A stretch of DNA of 64,000 nt from Arthrobacter sp. FB24 (GTDB lineage: Bacteria; Actinomycetota; Actinomycetes; Actinomycetales; Micrococcaceae). Shown in pieces: positions 1 through 8,201 of this stretch (position 1 is its first letter; each line of letters begins with the position of its first letter). The position numbers were made by a program, and so were the translations under genes. The notes under the pieces are model-generated. The model saw nothing but the letters and a program-made list of their open reading frames with translations, had not been told where the DNA came from and did no database searches. The DNA lies in contig NC_008541.1 of the NCBI RefSeq assembly GCF_000196235.1, positions 2,480,001 through 2,544,000 of the forward strand, given 5' to 3'.

Positions 1-2
1 TC

Positions 3-1514
3 ACTGACAAGCCCGAAGGCCTCAGTCCCCGCAGCACCAGCCGCGGCCGGCCCCGCACCACCGGGACCGCTTCCTGCGCACGCTGCGGCCGGGCCGCCGG
101 CAGAACCCGCGCCACCTGGCCCGAAGGCCGAATCTGCGGCCCCTGCTTCACCACCGCCACCCGCACCCACGGGACCTGTCCGGAGTGCGGCCAGCACAGA
201 CTTCTACCCGGGCCACCGGACATCAGCGGAGGGCCACGCTGCGCGCCCTGCGCCGGCATCCTCCACGACTTCCACTGCACCCGTTGCAATACGGAGGGCG
301 AGTTCTACCGGCGCGGCATATGCGCCCGCTGCGCCCTCCGGGAGGATCTCAACGAACTACTGCTCACGCACCCTGCCGACCCGGAGACCGCCGGCAAAAT
401 CGTCGATGTCCTCTGCAAAGCAGAACGGCCCGAAAGCATCATCACCTGGAAGCGCTCCCCCAAAGTCCAAGCCCTCCTCGGCTCTCTATCGAGCGGGGAG
501 ACTCCGCTGACGCACGAAGGACTCGATGCCGCGGCTAAGTCAGCGAACCGCGAAGCCAATCACCTGCGCGCCCTGTTCATCCACCACGGACTCCTCCCCT
601 ACCAAGACCCGCATCTGGCCCGGTTCGAAACCTGGATTGACGACAAGCTCCGCCACTTGCCCGAGGAGGTCGCCAAACCCGTCGCACAGTTCGCCACCTG
701 GCATCACCTCCGCCGCATCCGATCCATCACAACACCGGAGAAGAGCGCCCAAGCTCCGGTCCACTCCGCCAAACAAGAGATCACCGAAACCATCAAGTTT
801 CTGGACTGGCTCTGGGAAACCCACCAGCGGACAGCGGCGAACTGCACCCAACAAGACATCGAAACCTGGCTCGCCACCGGTCCCACGACCAGAAAAGCCA
901 TCCGCACCTTCATCGTCTTCATCAAAAACACCGGCACAAACCACCGCGTGGACATGGGCCACTACACCGCCAAAACCCGCCCAACGATCACCCAGGACCA
1001 GCGCCTGGCATGGCTCCGGGAACTGCTTACAGGCACCAGCGAGTCCCTGACCTACCGAGTCGCCGGCATCCTGCTGCTTCTCTACGCCCAACCGCTCGTG
1101 CGGGTCGCCAAACTCCGAACCGACGCTATCGAAACCAATGAAAGCACCGGCAACATGCGGATCACCTTCGGCCCGCACCCAGTGCCCATTCCCGAACCCT
1201 TCGCCGGCTTGCTTCGAGAGCACCTTAAAGGCCGTCCGAATCTCAGAACAGGATCAGACGCACAAAGCCCTTGGCTCTTCCCGGGGATCCGGGCCGGACA
1301 ACCACTTCACCCAAACGGCATCATGGATAGGCTCCGAAGCTTGGGCATCGATCTTCAGGGCGCACGAAACACGGCCCTCGACGAACACCTCTTAGCCTCA
1401 CCACCGCCACTGGTCGCCAACGCCCTTGGCTATAGCCACCAAGTAGCCTTCCTCCACGCCGACGCAGCAGGCGACGCCTGGTCACGCTACGTCAATCTCC
1501 GCACGACGCCCTGA
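3..1514 (+). CDS. Cysteine-rich tyrosine-recombinase-like protein, partial (N-terminus outside window)
   Basis: The frame beginning at base 3 stays open to the stop at 1512-1514, giving about 503 residues with no start inside the window, so the gene is cut by the edge. The visible N-terminal part holds six CxxC pairs (first pairs near residues 25/28, 45/48 and 59/62), like stacked zinc ribbons. The C-terminal 250 residues resemble a tyrosine recombinase core: a helix rich in Leu followed by VRVAKLR near residue 365 (usual first catalytic Arg region), an ARNTALDEH stretch near 452, LGYSH near 475 and a terminal SRYV with a possible catalytic Tyr near 495. The usual H-x-x-R box is not intact, so catalytic activity is uncertain. 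Similar actinobacterial proteins are often annotated as site-specific integrase or Fis-like regulator and I recall them lying beside other recombinase genes; that is memory, not something shown here. Confidence 0.72.
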   Translation, partial: TDKPEGLSPRSTSRGRPRTTGTASCARCGRAAGRTRATWPEGRICGPCFTTATRTHGTCPECGQHRLLPGPPDISGGPRCAPCAGILHDFHCTRCNTEGEFYRRGICARCALREDLNELLLTHPADPETAGKIVDVLCKAERPESIITWKRSPKVQALLGSLSSGETPLTHEGLDAAAKSANREANHLRALFIHHGLLPYQDPHLARFETWIDDKLRHLPEEVAKPVAQFATWHHLRRIRSITTPEKSAQAPVHSAKQEITETIKFLDWLWETHQRTAANCTQQDIETWLATGPTTRKAIRTFIVFIKNTGTNHRVDMGHYTAKTRPTITQDQRLAWLRELLTGTSESLTYRVAGILLLLYAQPLVRVAKLRTDAIETNESTGNMRITFGPHPVPIPEPFAGLLREHLKGRPNLRTGSDAQSPWLFPGIRAGQPLHPNGIMDRLRSLGIDLQGARNTALDEHLLASPPPLVANALGYSHQVAFLHADAAGDAWSRYVNLRTTP

Positions 1515-1530
1515 CGTCACTGGGTGAGGG

Positions 1531-1764
1531 CTATGGCTCGTCTCTGACTGATTCCTGCTTTGCGTTCCGCCAAATCAGGGTATAAACGATGGCCAGTCCC
1601 AGAGAGGCCAACATGAGCACAAGATAGATCAAGCGGAAGTCGTTATTCATGACGTCAAAGACCGTTTTCACCGCACAGAAAACGCTGACGATCCACAGAC
1701 CAACCGCCGCCCATCGGGCAGTTCGACGAGGATCTCCACCCAAAGGGTTCCTGTTTGCGCTCAT
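1531..1764 (-). CDS. Small two-helix membrane protein of unknown function
   Basis: A 77-residue protein with two hydrophobic segments (about residues 17-33 and 45-64) separated by a short polar turn, and charged ends, so probably a small inner-membrane protein. The start at 1764 is ATG with an AGGGTG stretch about 5 nt upstream that can serve as ribosome binding site. It converges on the recombinase-like gene with only 16 nt between the two stops. I do not recognise a family beyond the general form of actinobacterial small membrane proteins. It could be a genomic-island passenger because it sits beside a recombinase fragment, but nothing in the sequence proves that. Confidence 0.6.
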   Translation of the reverse strand: MSANRNPLGGDPRRTARWAAVGLWIVSVFCAVKTVFDVMNNDFRLIYLVLMLASLGLAIVYTLIWRNAKQESVRDEP

Positions 1765-1939
1765 GGCTCACCCTAGGCAATACCTAAGCCAATTCGCCAT
1801 AGGCAACGCAGGCCAGGCAGTCCGCCCACCTCGCCGTCTCTCCTCAACGAATACGCTCAGACTGAATCCGCAGGGATGCCACTAGAAGTTTTCCGGCGAA
1901 GCCCCAGGCACAGTGTGAGCGTGACGTGTCCGGCCGGAA

Positions 1940-2236
1940 TCAGCCGATAGCCGCCGCTTCATCCAGGGTGTGCGGTTGAAAGTGCTCCAGCATGTCGCGC
2001 ATGGCCTCATAGCCCTGGGTAAATGCGGGTGAGGCCCGCCACACGTCGACCTGTTCAAGCGACTCCCAGGGGCCGGTACTGATGAATCTGTTGGGAACAT
2101 CGCGATCATGCATCAGCACAGCTTTCGCGCCGGGAAAATCCTCTTCGGTCTTCCGGGCGAGATCGCGCCATGCCTGGACAAAGTCATTCTCCCTGCCGGG
2201 TTTCACCAACCAGATTCCGAGCGTGTAAACAGACAT
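1940..2236 (-). CDS. Antibiotic biosynthesis monooxygenase (ABM) domain protein
   Basis: A 98-residue single-domain protein starting MSVYTLGIWLVKPGRE. It has the small ferredoxin-like ABM pattern: an opening beta strand, a helix carrying FVQAWRDLARKTEEDFPGA, a strand with AVLMHDRDVPNRFISTGPWES and a closing helix around AFTQGYEAMRDMLEHF. ABM proteins include cofactor-free monooxygenases and heme-degrading enzymes, but the substrate cannot be read from the sequence. The reading frame extends upstream, but the ATG at 2236 is chosen because TGGAGG lies about 7 nt before it and the family domain begins there. Confidence 0.78.
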   Translation of the reverse strand: MSVYTLGIWLVKPGRENDFVQAWRDLARKTEEDFPGAKAVLMHDRDVPNRFISTGPWESLEQVDVWRASPAFTQGYEAMRDMLEHFQPHTLDEAAAIG

Positions 2237-2374
2237 CGCGAACGCCTCCAATCGCGTGCGGGGTAGGTATTCCCGATTATCGTCCCGCCAGCCGGAGCCG
2301 GGTAGGGCCACATGGCATGTGGCCCGCTCCCCCGGCACCCAACCTGGGAGCCGGCCCCGACGCCTAAAGTTCCT

Positions 2375-2851
2375 TCAGACCCCGTCGTAGGCGGCCTGCA
2401 GCTCGCTGATCACCAGCTTGCGCATTCCCAGCATTGCCTGCATGGCACGCTGCGCACCCTCAGGATCCGGCCCGCCCAGCAATTGCCCCATTGCGGAAGG
2501 CACTACTTGCCACGAAAGGCCGAACCTGTCCTTGAGCCAGCCGCACTGGCCCTCCGAACCGCCGGCCGTGAGGGCCGTCCAGTATCGGTCCACTTCTTCC
2601 TGTGAGGAGCAGTTGATTACAAAGGAAACAGCTTCAGTGAACGTGAACGCGGGCCCACCGTTAAGACCCAGGAATTTGCGGCCTTCAATTTCGAACTCCA
2701 CGGTCATCGCCTGGCCTGCGATGCCGGGTCCAACGTCGCCATAACGGGCCACGTTAAGGATTTTCGAGTCGTCAAAGACCGAGACATAGAAGTCCGCTGC
2801 TTCCTCGGCCTGCGTATCAAACCACAGGCAGGTGGTGATCTTTTCAGTCAC
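2375..2851 (-). CDS. VOC superfamily protein, PhnB/3-demethylubiquinone methyltransferase-like
   Basis: A 158-residue protein beginning TEKITTCLWFDTQAEEAADFYVSVF, which is the typical opening of the PhnB-like glyoxalase-fold family, followed by FEIEGRKFLGLNGGPAFTFTEAVSFVINC and a tail GDPEGAQRAMQAMLGMRKLVISELQAAYDG that closely follows this family. Members have a betaalphabetabetabeta fold and mostly unknown substrates; the old name 3-demethylubiquinone methyltransferase is not supported by chemistry. The start is GTG at 2851 with GAGGGA about 6 nt upstream. A perfect 14-bp tandem duplication lies just upstream of this ribosome binding site. The gene stands alone between two others on the same strand. 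Confidence 0.85.
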   Translation of the reverse strand: MTEKITTCLWFDTQAEEAADFYVSVFDDSKILNVARYGDVGPGIAGQAMTVEFEIEGRKFLGLNGGPAFTFTEAVSFVINCSSQEEVDRYWTALTAGGSEGQCGWLKDRFGLSWQVVPSAMGQLLGGPDPEGAQRAMQAMLGMRKLVISELQAAYDGV

Positions 2852-2861
2852 TTGGTTCCCT

Positions 2862-2889
2862 CATCTCACTGGCTTCATCTCACTGGCTT
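2862..2889. repeat. Perfect 14-bp tandem duplication upstream of a VOC gene
   Basis: The unit CATCTCACTGGCTT occurs twice head to tail (2862-2875 and 2876-2889). It lies 11 to 38 nt before the GTG start of the VOC gene at 2851, so it probably sits in the 5' untranslated region and partly touches its ribosome binding site. Confidence 0.9.
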
Positions 2890-2981
2890 CGCCGGAACGG
2901 ACTCCCGACGCGATCCTTCGGTTGCGTGTGTGAGCCTAGCGGCGGGTGATTCGCGGCACAATGGAGCCGGTAAGCTGGCCG

Positions 2982-3350
2982 TTAATGCGGCAGCTGGCTG
3001 ACCAGGCCAAGGGTGTTCCCTTCGCTGTCCCGGATGAAAGCCATCCATTCGTCGGTTCCGGCCGGACCCAGGCGGTCATCAGCATGGCTGAAGATCACCT
3101 TGGGCTCCTCAACTATCTCCACTCCCCTGCCCCGGAGGCCGGTCACGGATTCCCTGACGTCAGGCACTGCCAGGTAGAGCAAGGCGGACGGCGCCCCGGT
3201 TTCGAGCAGCAAGCGCACGCCGTCCAGGTCAAAAAAGAGAAGCCCGGGCGGATCGAATAATGCACGGGCCTCGACGCCGAGCAAGGCGGCGTAAAACTCC
3301 CCTGCCCGCGGAAGGTCGCTGGCATGTTGCGCGATCTGGACAAGTCTCAT
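2982..3350 (-). CDS. VOC family protein (glyoxalase/bleomycin-resistance fold)
   Basis: A 122-residue protein with the glyoxalase-like pattern: MRLVQIAQHASDLPRAGEFYAALLG at the start, a central FFDLDGVRLLLE strand pair, VPDVRESVTGLRGRGVEIVEEP and a final MAFIRDSEGNTLGLVSQ. The conserved His near residue 9 and the Glu in DSEGN occupy usual metal-binding places, so a metal-dependent dioxygenase, lyase or binding role is possible. The substrate is not evident. It is a different subfamily from the VOC gene at 2375-2851, which lies upstream of neither the same operon nor an obvious regulator. Start ATG at 3350 has only a weak ribosome binding site. Confidence 0.82.
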   Translation of the reverse strand: MRLVQIAQHASDLPRAGEFYAALLGVEARALFDPPGLLFFDLDGVRLLLETGAPSALLYLAVPDVRESVTGLRGRGVEIVEEPKVIFSHADDRLGPAGTDEWMAFIRDSEGNTLGLVSQLPH

Positions 3351-3506
3351 AGTGCCGTCCGGTTTGTCGTTGCGTGAGGAACTGGTGCTGTGGGGCGTGA
3401 ACAGGAACGCCGGAAAGTTTGCTGGCGGTGTTCCCGGTCACAGTCTAGGGCCGCCGACGGCTGTCACGCAGGCCCACATCGGCTCGTCCGGGCGCGGAAC
3501 CGCAAC

Positions 3507-3518
3507 TAGTGTGGAGGT
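3507..3518 (+). promoter_or_regulatory. Candidate -10 element for leaderless DUF3054 gene
   Basis: TAGTGT at 3507-3512 fits TANNNT and is followed by exactly six bases before the ATG at 3519. The GGAGG between them is only one base from the ATG, too close to act as a normal ribosome binding site, which favours a leaderless transcript. No good -35 is visible. Confidence 0.45.
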
Positions 3519-3935
3519 ATGCCTTCCCGCCCTAACCCGACACCCGTCCGCGCCGCTGCCAGGAACGCGGCAGGATTTGCCGCCCTCGCCGATACCGTCC
3601 TTATCCTGGCGTTTGCAGCCATCGGCCGGGACGCGCACCAGCGCGGAGACGTGATCACCGGGGTCCTCTCGACGGCCTGGCCGTTTCTGGCCGGGGCTGC
3701 CATCGCATGGCTTGCCTTGCGGGTATGGCGGGGGCCGTTGCGCGTCTGGCCGGAAGGCGTCGCTGTGTGGCTTGGCGCCGTGGCCCTGGGCATGGTTCTG
3801 CGGGCGGCGACCGGACAGACGGTGGTCCTGCCGTTCGTGATTGTTGCCACGCTGAGCCTGGGCGTTTTCCTTGTGGGCTACCGTCTGATTGTGGCCGCTG
3901 TTGGCCGGTTCAAAGGACGCCGGCAGCTCCGCTGA
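3519..3935 (+). CDS. DUF3054 membrane protein
   Basis: A 138-residue protein with about four hydrophobic helices: AAGFAALADTVLILAFAAIG (residues 15-35), STAWPFLAGAAIAWLALRVW (50-70), AVWLGAVALGMVLRAATG (86-103) and VVLPFVIVATLSLGVFLVGY (105-125). The IGRDAHQRG motif after helix 1 and the overall pattern fit the DUF3054 family, common in actinobacteria and haloarchaea and without an assigned function. It lies in the same direction as the Lrp-domain gene 81 nt downstream. Confidence 0.83.
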   Translation: MPSRPNPTPVRAAARNAAGFAALADTVLILAFAAIGRDAHQRGDVITGVLSTAWPFLAGAAIAWLALRVWRGPLRVWPEGVAVWLGAVALGMVLRAATGQTVVLPFVIVATLSLGVFLVGYRLIVAAVGRFKGRRQLR

Positions 3936-4016
3936 TTCACATTGAATGTACTAGGCTGGCAGCACACAGCATCGCCTGCCGCCCCTTAAAGGGCGCATCC
4001 ATCCGAAAGGTCCAGA

Positions 4017-4298
4017 GTGATCACCGCATTCGTCCTGATCAAGACAGACGCCTCCCGAATTCCGGAGACGGCGGAGGAAATTTCGGCGATTCCGGGCATC
4101 AGCGAGGTCTACTCCGTGACCGGGGAATGGGACCTGATCGCCGTGGCCCGGGTGGCGAAGCACGATGACCTCGCGGACGTCATTGCGGACAAGCTGTCCA
4201 AGGTGCCGGCGGTGGTTCACACGACGACGCACATCGCGTTCCGCGCGTACTCCCAGCACGACCTCGATGCGGCTTTCGCACTGGGCTTCGAGCAGTAG
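4017..4298 (+). CDS. Stand-alone Lrp/AsnC ligand-binding (RAM) domain protein
   Basis: A 93-residue protein consisting only of the effector-binding RAM domain of Lrp/AsnC regulators: MITAFVLIKTDASRIPETAEEISAIPGISEVYSVTGEWDLIAVARV, with the typical GEWD turn. There is no helix-turn-helix, so it cannot bind DNA alone. Stand-alone RAM proteins probably bind amino acids and oligomerise, perhaps with full-length Lrp proteins. The start is GTG at 4017 with GAAAGG about 6 nt upstream. It converges with trpD (11-nt gap). An amino-acid sensor next to a tryptophan gene is suggestive, but no functional link is proven. Confidence 0.88.
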   Translation: MITAFVLIKTDASRIPETAEEISAIPGISEVYSVTGEWDLIAVARVAKHDDLADVIADKLSKVPAVVHTTTHIAFRAYSQHDLDAAFALGFEQ

Positions 4299-4309
4299 CC
4301 CCTGAACGG

Positions 4310-5368
4310 CTAGCCCCGGGTAAGGGCGACCCACTTTTCCAGCACGGCCGCCGCGGCACCGGAGTCAATGGACTCTTCCGCTCGCTTCAACGCGGCCGCC
4401 ATCCGGTCCGTGAGCGTGCCCTCGGCATCGACGTCGAATGCCACCAGGCCCGCGGCGGCATTCAGAAGGACGGCGTCACGGGCCGGGCCCGCCACGCCGC
4501 TCAGGACATCACGGACGACGGCGGCATTGGCTGTCGCGTCGCCGCCGCGGAGCTCCTCCACTGTTGCGGCACGGATGCCCAGCGCCTGGGGATCAAACGT
4601 CTGTTCCGTCACTTCGCCGTTCCGGATCTCCCAGACAGTGGACGGTCCGGTGGTTGTCAGTTCGTCCAGTCCGTCACTCCCCCGGAAAACCAGGCCGCGG
4701 CTTCCGCGCTTGGCCAGGACCCCGGCAACCAAGGGGGCCATCCTTTCGTTGGCGACACCAACCGCCGAGGCCTGAACCCGCGCGGGGTTGGTCAGCGGGC
4801 CGAGGAAGTTGAACGCCGTGGGTATGGCAAGCTCCCGGCGCGGGACGGCAGTGTGCCGGAAGGAGGGGTGGAACACCTGGGCGAAGCAGAACGTGATCCC
4901 CGCTTCTTCTGCGTTGCGCGCAACGCGTTCGATGGGCAGGTCCAGCCGGACGCCGAGCGCTTCCAGCACGTCCGCCGACCCGGACGACGACGACGACGCA
5001 CGGTTGCCATGCTTAACCACCTTTGCGCCCGCTCCCGCACAGACGAGGGCGGCCATGGTGGAAATGTTGACGGTGTTCAGCTGGTCACCGCCGGTGCCCA
5101 CAATATCCAGCTTCTCGCCGGCGATGTCGACAGGGTTCGCGTGCGCCAGCATGGCCTCGACAAGCCCGGCTATCTCGTCCACCGTCTCGCCCTTTGACCG
5201 CAGCGCCACCAGGAACCCGGCGATCTGCGAAGGGGTGGCCTCCCCGGACATGATGGTGTCCATCGCCCATTCCGTATTGTCGGCCGTCAGGTCCGCGCCG
5301 TTGATCAGTGCCGAAATGAGCCGCGGCCAGGTGTTGCCCGCCGCCTGTGCAGATGCCTGTGAAGTCAC
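4310..5368 (-). CDS. trpD: Anthranilate phosphoribosyltransferase
   Basis: This enzyme joins anthranilate to phosphoribosyl pyrophosphate, the second step of tryptophan synthesis, in the cytoplasm. The 352-residue protein is of normal length. It carries the family motifs DIVGTGGDQ (PRPP loop), [23 protein letters not shown] and the [11 protein letters not shown] segment. No other trp gene adjoins it; trpD is isolated here, as in many Micrococcaceae. The GTG start at 5368 has AGGAG directly against it with no spacer, while TAGCAT lies six bases upstream, so the mRNA may start at the GTG itself. The gene is divergent from ctaE. Confidence 0.96.
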   Translation of the reverse strand: MTSQASAQAAGNTWPRLISALINGADLTADNTEWAMDTIMSGEATPSQIAGFLVALRSKGETVDEIAGLVEAMLAHANPVDIAGEKLDIVGTGGDQLNTVNISTMAALVCAGAGAKVVKHGNRASSSSSGSADVLEALGVRLDLPIERVARNAEEAGITFCFAQVFHPSFRHTAVPRRELAIPTAFNFLGPLTNPARVQASAVGVANERMAPLVAGVLAKRGSRGLVFRGSDGLDELTTTGPSTVWEIRNGEVTEQTFDPQALGIRAATVEELRGGDATANAAVVRDVLSGVAGPARDAVLLNAAAGLVAFDVDAEGTLTDRMAAALKRAEESIDSGAAAAVLEKWVALTRG

Positions 5369-5405
5369 CTCCTGATGCTATCGAGGCACCCGCCCTGATG
5401 ACCAA
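5369..5405 (-). promoter_or_regulatory. Candidate promoter giving a leaderless trpD transcript
   Basis: Read on the minus strand, TTGGTC (5405-5400) is followed after 19 nt by TAGCAT (5380-5375), then six bases and the GTG start of trpD. The AGGAG between hexamer and start is in contact with the GTG and so is unlikely to work as a Shine-Dalgarno site. Confidence 0.45.
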
Positions 5406-5480
5406 TGTGAACCGGTCCGGGAACTTTTCCGCGCGAATTCGCGTCTTGGTAGAAAAAGTCCGCGGAAATGGCGGTTTGCG

Positions 5481-5516
5481 TTGGGCAGGAGGAACTTTTA
5501 CAGACATAATGTCTAT
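5481..5516 (+). promoter_or_regulatory. Candidate promoter giving a leaderless ctaE transcript
   Basis: TTGGGC (5481-5486), an 18-nt spacer and CATAAT (5505-5510, five of six bases of the TATAAT consensus) precede the GTG start of ctaE by six bases. An AGGAGGA stretch at 5487-5493 is about 23 nt from the start, too far for normal use. Confidence 0.5.
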
Positions 5517-6155
5517 GTGACATCTGCGACCCATGCCCCCAGTACCCCGGCGCACCCGACGCTGAACCGCCCGAATATGGTTTCCGTAGGAACCGTTGTC
5601 TGGTTGTCCAGTGAGTTGATGTTCTTCGCCGGTCTCTTTGCCATGTACTTCACACTCCGTTCGACGTCCGGACAGATGTGGGCCGAAGAGACAGCCAAGC
5701 TCAACTTCCCCTTTGCGCTCGTAAACACGATCGTCCTCGTGGCAAGTTCATTCACTTGCCAGATGGGCGTCTTCGCCGCTGAGCGGCTCCAGCCGCGCCG
5801 CGCCGGCGGCCCCCTTGCCTTCACGCGTTGGGGGATGAACGAATGGTTCACGCTCACGTTCATCATGGGTGCCTTCTTCGTTGCCGGTCAGGCAACTGAA
5901 TACGCCATGCTCGTCTCGGAGCATGTGTCGCTCTCGTCGAACGCTTACGGCTCTGCCTTCTACATGACCACCGGCTTCCACGGCCTGCACGTCATCGGCG
6001 GCCTCATCGCCTTCCTCTTCATCATCGGCCGTTCGTTTGCCGCCAAGAAGTTTGGTCACTTCGAGGCAACGTCCGCGATTGTCACCTCGTACTACTGGCA
6101 CTTCGTCGACGTCGTGTGGATCGGCCTCTTCCTGGTCATCTACGTCCTCAGGTAG
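5517..6155 (+). CDS. ctaE: Cytochrome c oxidase subunit III
   Basis: Subunit III of the aa3-type terminal oxidase, an integral membrane protein that stabilises the catalytic core. The 212-residue product has about five transmembrane segments and the family motifs [35 protein letters not shown] and the C-terminal [15 protein letters not shown]. The reading frame is open upstream to 5481, but the family sequence starts at VTSATHAPS, so the GTG at 5517 is chosen. It begins the ctaE-qcrC-qcrA-qcrB unit, the standard actinobacterial arrangement that couples this oxidase subunit with the bc1 complex. Confidence 0.96.
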   Translation: MTSATHAPSTPAHPTLNRPNMVSVGTVVWLSSELMFFAGLFAMYFTLRSTSGQMWAEETAKLNFPFALVNTIVLVASSFTCQMGVFAAERLQPRRAGGPLAFTRWGMNEWFTLTFIMGAFFVAGQATEYAMLVSEHVSLSSNAYGSAFYMTTGFHGLHVIGGLIAFLFIIGRSFAAKKFGHFEATSAIVTSYYWHFVDVVWIGLFLVIYVLR

Positions 6156-6242
6156 CCCCGACTTGACTCTTTTTCTACAAGAGGCAGAATTTCAAGAAGC
6201 GGCTCCCGGAGCCGACGCACGATCGAAAAAAGGAACCACCAC

Positions 6243-7031
6243 GTGAAGGCACTCTCGCAGAAGCGACGTCACCCACTGGCAGCCATTGCGCTGCTGCTGA
6301 TGGGCCTCCTCCTCACTGGTGGGCTGTACGCCGTTGCCACCACCGTCAACGAGGCCAAGGCTTCCACCACCAGCTTCAGTGCGAACGACACTGAAGAGGG
6401 CGGGAAGCTTTTCGCCGCCAACTGCGCAACCTGCCACGGCATGGGTGCGAGCGGAACCAAGGACGGACCCTCACTTGTAGGCGTCGGTGCTGCCGCCGTT
6501 GACTTCCAGGTAGGCACCGGGCGCATGCCCATGCAGATGAACGGCCCGCAGGCTTACAAGAAGCCCGCACAGTTCAACGACGAACAGACCCACCAGCTGT
6601 CCGCTTACGTCGCTTCGCTCGGCCCCGGCCCGTCCATCCCTGAAGAGGGCCTCCTGGACGCAAAGGGCAACGCCGCAGAGGGCGGCGAGCTCTTCCGGGT
6701 CAACTGCGCCATGTGCCACAACGCTGCAGCCGCCGGCGGAGCGCTCACCCGCGGTAAGTTCGCACCGGCCCTTGCTGATGTTTCCGAAAAGCACATCTAC
6801 GAGGCCATGGTTACCGGGCCGCAGAACATGCCGGTCTTCAACGACGCCAACGTTTCCCCCGAAGGCAAGCGCGACATCATCACCTTCCTGAAGCAGATCG
6901 AAGCCAGCGGTTCACCCGGCGGAGCCGATCTCGGCGCCCTGGGCCCCGTCTCTGAAGGTCTGTTTGTCTGGATCGCCGGCCTGGGCGTCATCATCGCCTT
7001 CACCATCTGGCTGACGTCCCGGACGTCCTAG
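6243..7031 (+). CDS. qcrC: Diheme cytochrome c subunit of the cytochrome bc1 complex
   Basis: Membrane-anchored diheme cytochrome c1 that carries electrons from the Rieske centre directly to the aa3 oxidase, replacing soluble cytochrome c in actinobacteria. The 262-residue protein has an N-terminal signal-anchor (residues 11-33), two heme attachment motifs CATCH (61-65) and CAMCH (155-159), and a C-terminal transmembrane helix (about 238-258). The MPMQM and MPVF segments probably supply axial Met ligands. GTG start at 6243 with GGAACC upstream. It is 87 nt after ctaE. Confidence 0.97.
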   Translation: MKALSQKRRHPLAAIALLLMGLLLTGGLYAVATTVNEAKASTTSFSANDTEEGGKLFAANCATCHGMGASGTKDGPSLVGVGAAAVDFQVGTGRMPMQMNGPQAYKKPAQFNDEQTHQLSAYVASLGPGPSIPEEGLLDAKGNAAEGGELFRVNCAMCHNAAAAGGALTRGKFAPALADVSEKHIYEAMVTGPQNMPVFNDANVSPEGKRDIITFLKQIEASGSPGGADLGALGPVSEGLFVWIAGLGVIIAFTIWLTSRTS

Positions 7032-7130
7032 CGACGTCCGCAACTGTAAGAACTCCTGCTGACGAGTCAGCAGTATGGAATTGAAAACTAACCCGGCACT
7101 GGCCGGGACGAGAGAAGGATGAGGCGAATT

Positions 7131-8201
7131 ATGGGCAACCATAGTGACGGCAGTCCGAACCACTCGGGCACCGTAGCTACGGCTGGTCAGAATGAGGTGG
7201 AGAAGTTCCAGGATCCTGGAATTCCCCCGCATCGTTTGCGCCTGGCTGACACGGACCCGAAGGCCGCAAAGCGTGCAGAACGGCAGGTTGCCGTTCTCTT
7301 CGGCAGCTCAGTCGTGGGCACCGTGATCTTCCTGGTGGCGTACTTCGCCATCGATCTTGGACCCGACTCCACGATCGCCACCATCCGGCTGCAGAATGCC
7401 CTGCTGGGCATTGGCACCGCCTTTGCCATGCTCGGCATCGGCACCGGCATTGTCCACTGGGCCAAGGCGCTCATGCCAGACCACGAAGTCTCCGAAGAGC
7501 GCCATGCCATCCGCACCGAAGAGGACCGCCAGGCGGCAGTCCGCATCGTTGATGACATTGTCGAAGAAACGGGCATCAAGCGCCGGCCGCTGATCCGCAA
7601 CACGCTCCTCGGCGCCGTGGCTTTGGCTCCGCTGCCTGCACTGGCCGTCTTCGGTGACCTCGGTCCCCGTCCGGACGACAAGCTTGCACACACCATGTGG
7701 GCCCCGCAAGAGGGCAAGCTCAAACGCCTTACCCGGGACCCGGACGGTACGCCCATCAAGGCTTCGGACGTCACCATCGGCTCGGCTTTCCACGTGATTC
7801 CGGAAGGCCTGAACGAACTGCATGAAGGCAAGCTGAACGAAAAGGCCAAGGCCGTCGTCCTGCTCATGCGCCTGAACCCCGAGTCCCTCAAGCCCTCTGC
7901 GGGCCGCGAGGACTGGAGCTACAACGGCATCGTTGCCTACTCGAAGATCTGCACCCACGTTGGTTGCCCTGTTGCCCTGTACGAGCAGCAGACCCACCAC
8001 CTGCTGTGCCCGTGCCACCAGTCGACCTTTGACCTGACCCAGGAATGCAAGGTTATCTTTGGCCCGGCCAGCCGGCCTCTCCCCCAGCTGCCCATCGCAG
8101 TTGACGCCGAGGGCTACCTGGTCGCTACGAGCGACTTCAAAGAACCCGTAGGACCGAGTTACTGGGAGCGTGATGAGCATGAGCGCAACATCAACAGCTA
8201 A
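7131..8201 (+). CDS. qcrA: Rieske iron-sulfur subunit of the cytochrome bc1 complex
   Basis: The 356-residue Rieske protein transfers electrons from menaquinol to the diheme cytochrome c. It has the long actinobacterial N-terminal extension with three hydrophobic segments (roughly residues 60-82, 90-115 and 160-180) and a C-terminal Rieske domain with CTHVGCP and CPCHQS cluster-binding motifs. The ATG at 7131 is preferred over an ATG at 7119 because GATGAGG lies at good distance from it, whereas the 7119 start touches its AGAAGG. Its end overlaps the start of qcrB by 29 nt. Confidence 0.96.
   Translation: MGNHSDGSPNHSGTVATAGQNEVEKFQDPGIPPHRLRLADTDPKAAKRAERQVAVLFGSSVVGTVIFLVAYFAIDLGPDSTIATIRLQNALLGIGTAFAMLGIGTGIVHWAKALMPDHEVSEERHAIRTEEDRQAAVRIVDDIVEETGIKRRPLIRNTLLGAVALAPLPALAVFGDLGPRPDDKLAHTMWAPQEGKLKRLTRDPDGTPIKASDVTIGSAFHVIPEGLNELHEGKLNEKAKAVVLLMRLNPESLKPSAGREDWSYNGIVAYSKICTHVGCPVALYEQQTHHLLCPCHQSTFDLTQECKVIFGPASRPLPQLPIAVDAEGYLVATSDFKEPVGPSYWERDEHERNINS

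Noticed and set aside
185..538. Short separate genes inside 1-1514
   Set aside because: Frame 3 is open without a stop from base 3 to 1514 and codes a coherent Cys-rich recombinase-like protein, so the shorter frames are shadows.
1515..1939. Attachment site or inverted repeat marking the end of the recombinase-bearing element
   Set aside because: No tRNA fragment, direct repeat or terminal inverted repeat could be seen next to the recombinase-like gene within the window.
4982..4999. GACGAC repeat as a microsatellite
   Set aside because: It encodes the conserved Ser run after KHGNRA in TrpD and is explained by coding.
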